Positions 16,916 to 25,650 are shown, counted from the first letter of the stretch. The stretch: DNA of 64,000 nt from Comamonas badia DSM 17552 (GCF_000484635.1 NZ_AXVM01000006.1:124001-188000), one strand, 5' to 3'. Program-made: numbers and translations. The notes: generated by a model not told the origin, from the sequence alone.

Positions 16916-18637
16916 TTACTTCATGAGTTTGAAGGTCCAGACCGTGCCGCCCTGTTCGAGGAAGTTGACCTTCTTGGCCACTTCACCACCCCACAGGGGC
17001 ACAGCACCGCCCCAACCAGAGACCACGCTGAGGTATTGCTCGCCATCCTGCGTCCAGGTGATGGGAGGCGCAACGACGCCCGAACCGGTCTGGAATTTCC
17101 ACACTTCCTTGCCGGTCTTCGCATCAGCCGCCTTCAGATAGCCCTCGGGCGTGCCCCAGAACACCAGGTCACCGGCCACCAGCACACCTCCCCAGAGCGG
17201 GGCTTCGTTCTTGATTTCCCAGGCGATCTTGCCGGTCTTGGGATCGATCGCGCGCAGCGAGCCGATGTAATCGTCATACAAGGGCTTGATCGTGAAACCC
17301 GCACCAAGGAAGGCGGCGCCCTTCTTGTAAGTGATGGGTTCGTTCCAGATTTCCATGCCCCATTCGTTGCTAGGCACATAGAACAGGCCGGTCTTGGGGC
17401 TGTACGCCATGGGCATCTGGTTCTTGCCACCCAGGAAGCCGGGGGCTGCGAACACGGCCTTGCCCTTCTTGCCATCGGCATCAGGCGCGGTCGGGTCGCC
17501 CGGGCGGTTCTCCGGCACGAAGTTCGGACGGCCGGTCTTCAGATCGACGCCAGTGGCCCAAGTCTGCTTGGTCACGAACGGGAAAGCATTCTGGAGTTTG
17601 CCGGTCTTCGCGTCGATCACATAGAAGAAGCCATTGCGGTCCGCCTTGGCGCCCATGCGCTTGCCGTCCATGTCGAAAGTGATGAACTCGTTCACGCCGT
17701 CGAAATCCCAGCCGTCATTGGGCGTACCCTGGTAGTGCCAGGCGATCTTGCCGGTCTTGACGTTGATGGCCACCGTCGACGATGTGAACAGGTTGTCCCC
17801 CTGGCGCACATGGCTGTTCCATGGGCCAGGGTTGCTGGTACCGAAATAGGCCAGGCCCGTGGTCGCGTCGTAACTGCCACCCATCCAGGTGGAACCGCCG
17901 CCGGTCTTCCACGTCTCGCCCGGCCAGGTGGCGTTGAGCGTGCCGGAAATGCCGTTCTCCTTGCCATTGAGGTAGCCCATGTGACCTTCGACCGTCGGGC
18001 GTGTCCAGACCATCTTGCCGGTCTTGGCGTCGCGCGCCTGCACTTCGCCGACCACGCCGAATTCCCCCCCCGAATTGCCGGTGATGACCAGGCCGTCGAC
18101 CACCAGCGGAGCGGCCGTGTAGCTGTAACCGGCCTGGTAATCGGCGATCTTGTCTTTCCAGACGATCTTGCCGGTGTCCTGATCCAGGGCAATGATCTGC
18201 GCATCCAGCGTGCCGAAGATCACGAGGTTGTCGTAGAGCGCGGCGCCGCGATTGACCACATCGCAGCAGGGCATGATGCCTTCGGGCAGGCGATGCTCGT
18301 ACTTCCAGAGCTTCTTGCCGGTCTTGGCGTCGACCGCAAAGATGCGCGAATACGAGGCCGTGACGAACATCTTGCCGTTGTAGACCAGCGGCTGGCTTTC
18401 CTGGCCGCGCTGCTTTTCACCGCCAAAGGACATGGCCCACACCGGGGTCAGGCGATTGATGTCCTTTTCGTTGATGTCCGTCAGCGGGGAATAGCGCTGG
18501 CCCTGCGTGCCGAGGCCCCAGGTCAGCACATCGCCCGGGGTCGTGGCGTCGTCGGCCAGCATCTTGTCGGTCACGCCGGCCGTGGCAACCTGTGCAGCAG
18601 CCATCATCACCAGCAGACTCAATAACTTGCGTTTCAT
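16916..18637 (-). CDS. PQQ-dependent type I alcohol dehydrogenase, lanthanide-type active site
   Basis: 573 aa with a 20-residue signal peptide. An eight-bladed propeller quinoprotein without a C-terminal heme domain, so it needs an external cytochrome. The vicinal Cys124-Cys125 (MPCCDVV) forms the disulfide typical of methanol/ethanol dehydrogenases. Metal and active-site residues: Glu192 (GGEFG), Asn269 (TSNPGPWN), catalytic Asp311 and, two residues on, Asp313 in [12 protein letters not shown]; Arg334 in DRNGFF. An Asp at that +2 position marks XoxF and PedH lanthanide enzymes, whereas calcium enzymes have Ala or Ser. It oxidises primary alcohols in the periplasm, exact range unknown. A GGAGA box precedes the ATG and a consensus sigma54 promoter lies about 100 bp upstream. 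Confidence 0.95.
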   Translation of the reverse strand: MKRKLLSLLVMMAAAQVATAGVTDKMLADDATTPGDVLTWGLGTQGQRYSPLTDINEKDINRLTPVWAMSFGGEKQRGQESQPLVYNGKMFVTASYSRIFAVDAKTGKKLWKYEHRLPEGIMPCCDVVNRGAALYDNLVIFGTLDAQIIALDQDTGKIVWKDKIADYQAGYSYTAAPLVVDGLVITGNSGGEFGVVGEVQARDAKTGKMVWTRPTVEGHMGYLNGKENGISGTLNATWPGETWKTGGGSTWMGGSYDATTGLAYFGTSNPGPWNSHVRQGDNLFTSSTVAINVKTGKIAWHYQGTPNDGWDFDGVNEFITFDMDGKRMGAKADRNGFFYVIDAKTGKLQNAFPFVTKQTWATGVDLKTGRPNFVPENRPGDPTAPDADGKKGKAVFAAPGFLGGKNQMPMAYSPKTGLFYVPSNEWGMEIWNEPITYKKGAAFLGAGFTIKPLYDDYIGSLRAIDPKTGKIAWEIKNEAPLWGGVLVAGDLVFWGTPEGYLKAADAKTGKEVWKFQTGSGVVAPPITWTQDGEQYLSVVSGWGGAVPLWGGEVAKKVNFLEQGGTVWTFKLMK

Positions 18638-18736
18638 CTATGTCTCCTGCAAACATGAGAAAAATTCGCCAGTGCACCATGCACCAGCCCCGTGATGCCG
18701 TCTTCACGGCGGTACCCATCACGCGCTACGGCTTAT

Positions 18737-18752
18737 TGCAAAACGCGTGCCA
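18737..18752 (-). promoter_or_regulatory. sigma54 (-24/-12) promoter for the PQQ alcohol dehydrogenase
   Basis: Minus-strand TGGCACGCGTTTTGCA is a full match to TGGCACG-N4-TTGCA. It ends 100 bp before the dehydrogenase ATG. A leader of about 90 nt follows. Confidence 0.85.
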
Positions 18753-18834
18753 ATCCGTTCCCGGCAACAGGGGCATTGGTCGCCCTTGGCTGAGGGCCGC
18801 ATGGAACAGTCTCATTGCGCGGATCGTTGCAGGA

Positions 18835-18861
18835 TGTTCAGTTGCGGAACAAATTCCGCAA
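18835..18861. promoter_or_regulatory. putative enhancer (UAS) for the dehydrogenase promoter
   Basis: Two overlapping dyads: TGTTCA-N5-GGAACA (18835-18851) and the perfect 8-bp repeat TTGCGGAA-N4-TTCCGCAA (18842-18861). They lie 85-125 bp upstream of the sigma54 promoter, the usual distance for an enhancer-binding protein. The first dyad resembles the perfect one at 23865-23881. Confidence 0.55.
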
Positions 18862-18878
18862 AATCGTATCGGGTGCGA

Positions 18879-19841
18879 TCACTTGCCTGGGCCGTCAAGC
18901 GCTGCCCTCTCGTAGCGCGGGTACCAATGCACCAGGGTGCGTTGCCATTCGGCTGGCTGCGCGGCCCATTTGGCAAAGCGTTCCGGAACCGGCTGGCGCA
19001 TCAGTTCGCTCAGGTCCACGCCGCTGGCCGCGCTTTGCCGCAGCGTCGTGGTAACCCATTGAAGCCAGTCCTGTGTCTGCGCAATGCCCTCCATCCCACG
19101 CGGCACGGGGCCATGGCTGGGAACCAGTTGCGTGAACTCGCCCGCCTTGCGCCACTGCTCCAGCGTGGCAAGGCTTTCCTGCCATGTCGCGGCGTCGGCA
19201 TGCGGAGTGGTGGGGACACGATCGGCAAAGACCAGACCTCCCGCAAACAGCACGCCGGTGGTTTTGTCCAGCACCACGAGGTCGTCGTCGGTATGGCCCT
19301 TGAGCTGGCGCAGCACCAGCTGGTGCTTGCCCAACGTGATCGTCTGCGGCTCTATCGCCTCGCGCGCCGGGGTCGATTCGGTGCCCTTCATCCAATCGCC
19401 GCACAGGCGGTAGAGGTTGTCGGCATAAGCGCCGCCTTCGGCGCGCATGCCGTTGATCGTTCCCTGGAGCGCCTGGGTGGGCACGTCGCTCCATGCCTGA
19501 TTGCCGAAGAAATAGTCCGGGTGCAGATTCAGATTGAGGATCCGGCGCACCGGTTCGGCCGTCACCTTGGCGATGGCCTTGCGCTGCTGCTCGCCATAAA
19601 GGCGCGAAGCGCCCGTGTTGATGACCACCACGCCGTCACCGGTTGCAATGAAGGCGGTGTTGATGATATTGCAGCCATTGGCAGGCAATAGATCGGCCAC
19701 CGCGCCTTCGATCACCCAGGTGCCCTCGGCAATCTGGCGCGGCTGAAGGTCGTAATTCAGCGTCTTCATATCCGGCGCAGACTGGGCCAGCGCACCCGCG
19801 GCGCACAGCAGGCCCAGCGCGCATAGAACCGATGACTTCAT
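18879..19841 (-). CDS. quinoprotein relay system metallo-beta-lactamase-fold protein (SoxH-like)
   Basis: 320 aa with a signal peptide (LCALGLLCAAGALAQ). The MBL fold is recognisable (GDGVVVINTGASRLYGEQQ, LKGHTDDDLVVLD, LVPSHGPVPRG). The usual zinc motif HxHxDH reads NLHPDYFFGN, so the first His is Asn and the last His is Tyr, while other ligands (GH, SHG) remain. This suits the SoxH-related proteins that accompany PQQ dehydrogenases and a SoxYZ-like carrier. It is the last gene of the five-gene operon and overlaps the SoxYZ-like gene by four bases. Enzymatic activity is uncertain given the altered motif. Confidence 0.82.
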   Translation of the reverse strand: MKSSVLCALGLLCAAGALAQSAPDMKTLNYDLQPRQIAEGTWVIEGAVADLLPANGCNIINTAFIATGDGVVVINTGASRLYGEQQRKAIAKVTAEPVRRILNLNLHPDYFFGNQAWSDVPTQALQGTINGMRAEGGAYADNLYRLCGDWMKGTESTPAREAIEPQTITLGKHQLVLRQLKGHTDDDLVVLDKTTGVLFAGGLVFADRVPTTPHADAATWQESLATLEQWRKAGEFTQLVPSHGPVPRGMEGIAQTQDWLQWVTTTLRQSAASGVDLSELMRQPVPERFAKWAAQPAEWQRTLVHWYPRYERAALDGPGK

Positions 19842-20638
19842 GCCCTGACCTCCACCTCGATACGGTTGCCGCCGTTGTCCCGCCCCTTGAGGGTGAAATT
19901 TCCGGGGCCTTCCTTGGGCATTTCAAAGGTGATCAAGGGGTTTTCGGAAATGGGTTCGTACAGCCCCATGCGCCACCACGCCTGCCCCGTGCTGTCGAGG
20001 AGTTCCAGGCGTTCGAGATGAAAAGCGGGTATGCCGGCCACCAGCCCGGTATCCATGGGGTGCATGATCTGCACCCGCAAACGCCGGTTGTTCGGGCCGT
20101 CAAGCACGTTGGAAAAGAACTTGGCATGCACCTGATTGAGCGTCTTGCTCCACGAGCCATCGGCACGGGTAACGCCAGGCACCGTGCAGCCACCGCCAGC
20201 AGCCTGCGCGAACGAGCCGCCGACATGCCACATACCGTCCTTGGTCTGCACCAATGCGCGGACGGGCGACCCCTGCTCCAGCTTGATGCGAAAGGCCAGC
20301 AGCGGCTCTGCCCGCAAGGGCTCGAACGTCAGGATTTCATGAATCGGGTTGCGATCCGCCATCACCAGCATGCTCTTGATGCCGCCACCCACGCCGCCGA
20401 GCGCGCGCGCATCCACCTGCAGCGGGACGTTCATCGCATCATCGGCAAATGCCGGTGTGCGCACGACCACCTTGTCGGTGAACTGCATGGGCGCATCGCC
20501 CATGTATTTCTTGCGCAGCACGGGCCATTGCATTGACCCCAGCGGATCCCCGCCGGTATGGTCCTCTTCGGCCGCCCACGCCGCGGCCCCCATGCCGGCG
20601 AGCACGCCTGCCCCAATGATCTGTCTGCGTCCCAGCAT
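19838..20638 (-). CDS. quinoprotein dehydrogenase-associated fused SoxYZ-like carrier
   Basis: 266 aa. After a short signal segment (IIGAGVLAGMGAAAWAAEE), an SoxY-like half ends near the Gly-rich cysteine stretch AAGGGCTVPG, which mirrors the SoxY swinging-arm cysteine but internally. The second half is SoxZ-like (VQIMHPMDTGLVAG, FHLERLELLD, ISENPLITFEM). In sulfur oxidisers SoxYZ carries the sulfur substrate on that Cys; fused forms linked to PQQ dehydrogenases have no proven role. ATG 20638 starts two bases after the permease stop. The longer frame to 20857 overlaps the permease and lacks a signal. Confidence 0.85.
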   Translation of the reverse strand: MLGRRQIIGAGVLAGMGAAAWAAEEDHTGGDPLGSMQWPVLRKKYMGDAPMQFTDKVVVRTPAFADDAMNVPLQVDARALGGVGGGIKSMLVMADRNPIHEILTFEPLRAEPLLAFRIKLEQGSPVRALVQTKDGMWHVGGSFAQAAGGGCTVPGVTRADGSWSKTLNQVHAKFFSNVLDGPNNRRLRVQIMHPMDTGLVAGIPAFHLERLELLDSTGQAWWRMGLYEPISENPLITFEMPKEGPGNFTLKGRDNGGNRIEVEVRA

Positions 20639-20640
20639 GA

Positions 20641-21483
20641 TCAGCCACCCCCTTTTTGACGAATGAAGCCGCGCTGCGGGTCGTAGCCCCAGAGCGCGAG
20701 CAGGAAAAACACCACGCCACAGACCGCCACCACCGCCCAGGCGAGCGGATTGGCCTGGCCGTTCATCGCAAAGCGCATGGCCTCGACGGCATAAGTGAAC
20801 GGGTTCACCTGGGCCACGTTGAAAAGCCACAGCGCGCCCGACTCCTCCAGCTTCCACAGGGGATAGAGCGCCGAGCTGATGAAAAACATCGGAAAGATCA
20901 CGAAATTCATGGCGCCGGCAAAATTTTCCAGCTGCTTGACATAGACCGACAGCATCAGCCCCAGCGCCGCCAGCATGGCCGCGCCCAGCACCATGGCCGC
21001 GAGCGCCGCTGGCAGATAGGTGAGCGGCACCTCCACGCCGAAGGCCAGCGCGATCAGCAGGAAGACCAGCATCTGCAGGATGGAAAGCACGGTGCTGGCC
21101 AGCAGCTTGAACCCCAGCAGCCAGCTGCGCGCCAGCGGCGCGGTGAGCAGCAGCCGCATCACACCCATTTCACGGTCGTATACCATGGAAAGCGAGCTCT
21201 GCATGCCGTTGAACAGCGCCACCATGCCGAGCAGCCCGGGGACCATGTAGACCTTGTATTCGATATAGGTCTCGTACGGCGGGACGATCGCAACGCCAAA
21301 GACGTTGTGAAAGCCTGCGGAAAATACCAAAAACCATAGCAATGGGCGCACGAGGGCAGAGATCAAACGCGTAGGTTGGCGCAGAAAACGCCAGATCTCG
21401 CGCCCCACCACGGCACGCAAGGCGCGCAAGAGGTGCACGGGCAGGCCGACCGGAACCCGCGCCGTCATGGTCGCTGCTTGCAT
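20641..21483 (-). CDS. ABC-2 type permease, alcohol/PQQ-associated (PedC-like)
   Basis: 280 aa. About six membrane segments (for example LISALVRPLLWFLVFSAGF, YMVPGLLGMVALFNGMQSSL, FVIFPMFFISSALYPLW), the ABC-2 transporter plan. Matches the permease of the conserved ABC cassette found near PQQ alcohol dehydrogenases (PedC in Pseudomonas); in P. putida that cassette has been linked to lanthanide-dependent growth, according to my memory of the literature. It overlaps the binding-protein gene by 19 bp. The matching ATPase is at 24884 on the other strand. Confidence 0.88.
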   Translation of the reverse strand: MQAATMTARVPVGLPVHLLRALRAVVGREIWRFLRQPTRLISALVRPLLWFLVFSAGFHNVFGVAIVPPYETYIEYKVYMVPGLLGMVALFNGMQSSLSMVYDREMGVMRLLLTAPLARSWLLGFKLLASTVLSILQMLVFLLIALAFGVEVPLTYLPAALAAMVLGAAMLAALGLMLSVYVKQLENFAGAMNFVIFPMFFISSALYPLWKLEESGALWLFNVAQVNPFTYAVEAMRFAMNGQANPLAWAVVAVCGVVFFLLALWGYDPQRGFIRQKGGG

Positions 21484-22658
21484 TGGCTCTCCTGTTCATC
21501 CACGCCCAAGGTATCCAGCACCTCCCTGGGATGCAACACGCCATCCACCGGAGCCGTGGCGATGACACCGTCGCCGTCGCTGAGCAGCACGGGCTGGCGC
21601 AGCTGCCCATCCCACGGCCGGAACGACAGGCGCTGGCCCTTGAAGCCATCCAGAAACACGGCGGCTGTGCGCAGCTTGCGCAACTGCTCGGCCACGCCGG
21701 CCTTGGGATCGTCCGCAAGCACGGTGGCAATCGCCTTGCCAGCCATCCAGGCAGCCCAATCCTGGCCCTGCATCAAACGCTGGAACTGCTTGCGAAAGCG
21801 CCGCGTGAGCTGCGGACCGCCATAGCGCTCCCATTGCGGGTGCCAGGCCAGGGACGTGAGGCCCGAGGCCCCCACCACCGGGCGCGGCCACTGGGTGGCG
21901 TACGGCACGGTGCGGGCGAATTCGCCATCGCTGTCCATCACGGCCACCACGTCGTGCTCCTTGTCGCTCGTAAGCAGCCGCACGTTCGCCAGATCGCGCT
22001 CACGCGGGTCGCCACTGAGCTTGAAGGGCTTGGTCTGCACGATCTTGAGGCCATAGCGCTTGGCCGATCGGGTAAAGGCCTGCTGCATCAGCGCATCGCC
22101 CGGACGGGGGCCCTGCAGCATCAGCACCTTGCGCCAGTTGCGCGCGGCGAGGTACTGGGCGATGGCATCCATCTCCATCTGGCGGCTGGGAAAGGTGTGC
22201 AGCAATACCGCGGAACAGGCTTCAGCGCGCAGGCTGTCTTCGGGAAGACCGGTGTTGAACACGATGACGTCGCCCAGCGCGGCGGGCGCCGTACGTACCA
22301 GTTCGCGCAGCGCCGGCGCCGGCAGATCAGCCACCACGTAATGCACCTCGGCCTTCTTGAGCTCCGCCAGCGCCTTGGGCAGATCGGCAGCCGTGGGCAG
22401 CACCACGTCCTTGACGGACAGCGCCAGATCGGATTCCCCCAGCTCGAATTCCGCATCCTTCGCGGCCAGCTGCACCGCTTCCACGGCGCGCCCCTGCGGC
22501 TGGCCGGGATAGCCCTGCTCCATGCGCCGGCTGGCGTAGCGCGGATCGTCCGCGACGGAAATGACCGCCACACCGACCGTGCGCGCGGCCCAGGCCGACA
22601 GCGGCGCCCCCAGCAGCCACCAGAGGCCTACCGCCAGAGCCAGCAGCGCACGCTTCAT
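21465..22658 (-). CDS. PQQ-catabolism-associated ABC transporter substrate-binding-like protein
   Basis: 397 aa. Signal peptide (LLALAVGLWWLLGAPLSAWA) then a periplasmic type I binding-protein fold of the branched-chain amino acid class (VGVAVISVADDPRY, GDVIVFNTGLPEDSLRAEAC, VAVMDSDGEFARTVPYATQW). It belongs to the group regularly found with PQQ dehydrogenase ABC cassettes. Ligand unknown. Overlaps the propeller gene by four bases upstream and the permease gene by 19 bases downstream. Confidence 0.85.
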   Translation of the reverse strand: MKRALLALAVGLWWLLGAPLSAWAARTVGVAVISVADDPRYASRRMEQGYPGQPQGRAVEAVQLAAKDAEFELGESDLALSVKDVVLPTAADLPKALAELKKAEVHYVVADLPAPALRELVRTAPAALGDVIVFNTGLPEDSLRAEACSAVLLHTFPSRQMEMDAIAQYLAARNWRKVLMLQGPRPGDALMQQAFTRSAKRYGLKIVQTKPFKLSGDPRERDLANVRLLTSDKEHDVVAVMDSDGEFARTVPYATQWPRPVVGASGLTSLAWHPQWERYGGPQLTRRFRKQFQRLMQGQDWAAWMAGKAIATVLADDPKAGVAEQLRKLRTAAVFLDGFKGQRLSFRPWDGQLRQPVLLSDGDGVIATAPVDGVLHPREVLDTLGVDEQESQCKQRP

Positions 22659-23665
22659 GGCTCAATCAGCACGCTGTGCGGCACCCGGCCCGCGGGCACG
22701 GTGCGCAGGGCCTTGGCGGCTGCGGTATCGATGAGGGTCATGTCGTCAGACAGGCCGTTGGTCACGTACAGGGTCTTGCCGTCCGGGTGCAGGCCCAGGC
22801 CCCACGCGCGCTTGCCCACCAGCACCTGGTGCTGCACCTTTCTGCTCGCCGCATCCACCTGTGCGACGCGGTTGGCGCGGCCCAGCGCCACCCAGACGGT
22901 CTTGCCGTCCTGCGTGGCCACCATGCCCACCGGCGTGATGTCGGAAGCACGCAAGCCGTCCACGGCGAACTTGATGCTGGCCTTGACGGTGTGGTTCGCG
23001 GTATCGATGACCGTCACCGAGGCATCGAGCTCATTCGTCACCCACAGCTCTGCCCCGCCGGCCACCAGCACCAGGCGGCGCGGGCGCTTGCCCACCTTGA
23101 TGGACTTGAGCACCTTTTTCTGGGCCAGATCGATGTAGTGGACCGAATTCGCCACTTCGGACGTGACGTAGGCGAACTTGCCGTCGGGCGTGACCAGCAC
23201 GCCCTCGGGCTCACCGCCCGTCTTGACGGTGAACAGCGGCTTCTTGCTCGCCAGGTCGTAGGCGGCCAGTTCGTTGTCGTCCTCGATCGAGACATAGGCG
23301 GTCTTGCCGTCAGGACTGAGATCGAAGATTTCCGGGCTCTCGCCCACCGGCACGGTATCGACCAGCTTGGCGCTGGCAACGTCGACGATGCCCAGCTGGT
23401 CGCTGTCGCCACAGCTCACCACGATCTTGCTGTGCTGTTCGGTGAACATCATGGCGCGCGGGCGCTTGCACACTTCAATGGCCGACAGGCGGTCGCCCCT
23501 GGTGTTGAAGACCTGCAGCACGTTGTCCTTCTCGCTCGACACGTAGACCCGGTCAGGCACCGGCGCTGCCTGCGCCGACGCCACGATTGCCATGCCCGCC
23601 AGGGCCACCCAGCAGGACCGCCCCCCTCGCCCGCTCCACACGCTGTTTCGCACCGCCCGCACCAT
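22655..23665 (-). CDS. PQQ-associated YVTN-family beta-propeller protein
   Basis: 336 aa, exported (signal near residues 15-35). Repeated YVTN-type blades are obvious: DRVYVSSEKDNVLQVFNT, GKTAYVSIEDDNELAAYDL, GKFAYVTSEVANSVHYIDL, GAELWVTNELDASVTVIDT and GKTLYVTNGLSDDMTLIDT. This seven-bladed-type propeller accompanies quinoprotein ABC cassettes; role unproven. First gene of the leftward five-gene operon, with an AGGAGA box before the ATG and a sigma54-like promoter at 23723-23738. Confidence 0.9.
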   Translation of the reverse strand: MVRAVRNSVWSGRGGRSCWVALAGMAIVASAQAAPVPDRVYVSSEKDNVLQVFNTRGDRLSAIEVCKRPRAMMFTEQHSKIVVSCGDSDQLGIVDVASAKLVDTVPVGESPEIFDLSPDGKTAYVSIEDDNELAAYDLASKKPLFTVKTGGEPEGVLVTPDGKFAYVTSEVANSVHYIDLAQKKVLKSIKVGKRPRRLVLVAGGAELWVTNELDASVTVIDTANHTVKASIKFAVDGLRASDITPVGMVATQDGKTVWVALGRANRVAQVDAASRKVQHQVLVGKRAWGLGLHPDGKTLYVTNGLSDDMTLIDTAAAKALRTVPAGRVPHSVLIEP

Positions 23666-23722
23666 GTCTTGTCTCCTTGTTGCCCAAAGATACCAAACTC
23701 AAAAACCTTCGCCGCACAATCA

Positions 23723-23738
23723 AGCAAAAAAGGTGCCG
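23723..23738 (-). promoter_or_regulatory. sigma54 (-24/-12) promoter for the YVTN/ABC/SoxYZ operon
   Basis: Minus-strand CGGCACCTTTTTTGCT matches the TGGCAC-N5-TTGC pattern with one changed base and correct spacing. It ends 58 bp before the propeller start codon. Confidence 0.6.
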
Positions 23739-23860
23739 CGAATACAGGAATGAAATTTGCCTGCATCGCTTGGCCAAACGCTGCCAAAAGCAGCTGATTG
23801 CGTTGATTTCACAGGATTTTTCATGCGAGACCCAGTTTCCGGTCCAGGTTGCGCGAGTTC

Positions 23861-23885
23861 CATCTGTTCCAGCAAGGAACAGATG
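23861..23885. promoter_or_regulatory. perfect 10-bp inverted repeat, putative activator site
   Basis: CATCTGTTCC-AGCAA-GGAACAGATG covers the ribosome-binding site and ATG of the Bug-family gene (ATG 23883) and lies about 125-160 bp upstream of the minus-strand sigma54 promoter. It contains TGTTCC-N5-GGAACA, nearly repeated at 18835-18851. It could be an enhancer for the leftward operon, a repressor of the rightward gene, or an mRNA hairpin hiding its start. Confidence 0.55.
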
Positions 23886-24887
23886 AACACCGGACGGCGG
23901 CAATGGTTGCGCGGCGCGGCGGCTGCCTCGCTCGCCGCTGCAGTACCTTTGGCAGCACGCGCGCAAGGGTCTGCCCACTGGCCCGCCAAGCCACTGCAAC
24001 TCATCGTTCCCTGGCCCGCCGGCGGCGCAACCGACCTGACGCTGCGCGTGCTGTGCGAGGAGGCCAAGCCCTTCCTCGGCGAAACCATCGTGATCATCAA
24101 CAAGCCCGGTGCCGCCGGCACGCAGGTGGCCAATCTGCTCAAACAGGCCGAACCCGACGGCTACACCATCGGCCAGATGCCGATCACCGTGTACCGCTAT
24201 GCGCTGATGAACAAGGTGGCGTGGAGCCCACTGAAGGATTTCAGCCCCATCCTGCAGGTGGCGGGAACGACTTTCGGGCTGCTGGTGCCGGCCGACAGCG
24301 CGTGGAAAACCTTTGGCGACATGCTGCAGTGGGCCAAGGCGCACCAGGGCGAGCTGCTGCTGGGCTCCACCGGCATAGGCACCACCGCGCATCTGGCGAT
24401 GGAAGAAATCCTGCTTCAGAACCAGATCAAATATGTGCACGTGCCCTACAAGGGCACGACCGACCAGATGCTGGCGATTGCCACCAGGCAGATCATGGCG
24501 GGCGTGAATTCCACCGGGTTCACGCCCTGGCTTGAGCAGGGCAAGATGCGCCTGCTGGCGGTATTCAGCGCGGCGCGCAACCCGCGCTGGCCCGAGGTAC
24601 CCACCATGCGCGAACTGGGCTACCCGAATGCCGTGTACACATCGCCCTGGGGCATCGCGGCGCCGGCAGGCACGCCCCCCGAAATCATCCAGAAGCTGCA
24701 ATCCGCGCTGGCGCGCGCGGTGCACACGCCGCGCCACCTGCAGGAGCTGGCCCGGTTCGAGCAGGATCTGGAGTATCTTGACACCGCCGATTACGCCAAG
24801 GCGCTGCGCGCCAGCGTGGCCCACGAATGCAAACTGCTCGACCGCATGCACCTGCTGAGCCAAACCTGCCCGGTACCGACGACATGA
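23883..24887 (+). CDS. Bug/TctC family periplasmic tricarboxylate-type binding protein
   Basis: 334 aa. A twin-arginine-like signal GRRQWLRGAAAASLAAAVPL is followed by the TctC fold (LIVPWPAGGATDLTLRVLCE, VNNKPGAAG-like IINKPGAAGTQVANLLKQ, GTTAHLAMEEI, VPYKGTTDQM). Such proteins are very abundant in Burkholderiales and bind small carboxylates. The start has AAGGA seven bases upstream; the frame extends to 23757 without signal features. Its stop overlaps the ABC ATPase start (ATGA), an odd partnership because TctC proteins normally work with TctAB or as orphans. Confidence 0.9.
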   Translation: MNTGRRQWLRGAAAASLAAAVPLAARAQGSAHWPAKPLQLIVPWPAGGATDLTLRVLCEEAKPFLGETIVIINKPGAAGTQVANLLKQAEPDGYTIGQMPITVYRYALMNKVAWSPLKDFSPILQVAGTTFGLLVPADSAWKTFGDMLQWAKAHQGELLLGSTGIGTTAHLAMEEILLQNQIKYVHVPYKGTTDQMLAIATRQIMAGVNSTGFTPWLEQGKMRLLAVFSAARNPRWPEVPTMRELGYPNAVYTSPWGIAAPAGTPPEIIQKLQSALARAVHTPRHLQELARFEQDLEYLDTADYAKALRASVAHECKLLDRMHLLSQTCPVPTT

Positions 24888-25642
24888 CCACCGAACACCC
24901 CCTGCTGCTGCAGGCACGCGGACTGAAAAAATCCTATGGCAGCAAGCCGGCCCTCAAAGGCGTGGACCTGCAGCTGCGCGCCGGCGAAATGCTGGCACTG
25001 CTGGGTCCCAACGGCGCAGGCAAGTCAACGCTGCTGCAACTGCTGACCGGCCTGTTCACGCCCGACGCGGGCGAGATCGAGGTGCTGGGCCAGGACATGC
25101 GCCGCCACCCGGCGCAGGCGCTGGCCGGCCTGGGCGTGGTGTTCCAGCAAAGCGCGCTGGACATGGACCTGAGCGTGATCTCCAACCTGCTGTTTCACAC
25201 CGATCTGCATGGCCTGCCGCGCGCCGTGGCGCGCGAGCGCATCGCCCGCCACCTGCCGGCGCTGGGTCTTTCGGGTCAGGAAAAGGCCCAGGTGCGCAAC
25301 CTGTCGGGCGGCAATCGGCGCAAGGTGGAGCTGGTGCGCGCCCTGCTGCACGCGCCGCGCGTGCTGCTGATGGACGAGGCCACCGTGGGCCTGGACCCCG
25401 CGTCGCGCCAGCAACTGCTCGCCCATGTGAATCACCTGTGCCACAGCGAAGGCATAGGCGTGCTCTGGACCACGCATCTGATCGAAGAGGTGCAGAACGC
25501 GGACCGGCTGATGCTGCTGCACCAGGGCAAGGCGCACTTTGATGGTTCGATTGCCGACTTCATGGCCAAGGCGGGCGAAGGCAGCGATTTCAAGACCGAA
25601 ATCCTGCGCCAGCTGAGCGGCCCGGCCTCGGCCAACCGCTGA
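24884..25642 (+). CDS. PQQ-associated ABC transporter ATP-binding protein
   Basis: 252 aa. Walker A GPNGAGKST, signature LSGGNRRKVELVRALLHAPR, Walker B VLLMDEATVGLD and switch His in WTTHLIEE are all present. It is of the ABC-2 exporter class, and is the expected ATPase for the permease at 20641, although encoded on the opposite strand. Start ATG 24884 overlaps the TctC stop; the in-frame upstream extension to 24827 lies inside that gene. Confidence 0.9.
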   Translation: MTTEHPLLLQARGLKKSYGSKPALKGVDLQLRAGEMLALLGPNGAGKSTLLQLLTGLFTPDAGEIEVLGQDMRRHPAQALAGLGVVFQQSALDMDLSVISNLLFHTDLHGLPRAVARERIARHLPALGLSGQEKAQVRNLSGGNRRKVELVRALLHAPRVLLMDEATVGLDPASRQQLLAHVNHLCHSEGIGVLWTTHLIEEVQNADRLMLLHQGKAHFDGSIADFMAKAGEGSDFKTEILRQLSGPASANR

Positions 25643-25650
25643 ACTGCCGC

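Noticed and set aside
16877-18625. 582-codon open frame opposite the PQQ dehydrogenase
   Set aside because: It is the antisense image of a high-GC gene. It has no ribosome site, no motifs and His/Arg/Ala-rich low-complexity content, while the other strand encodes a full quinoprotein.
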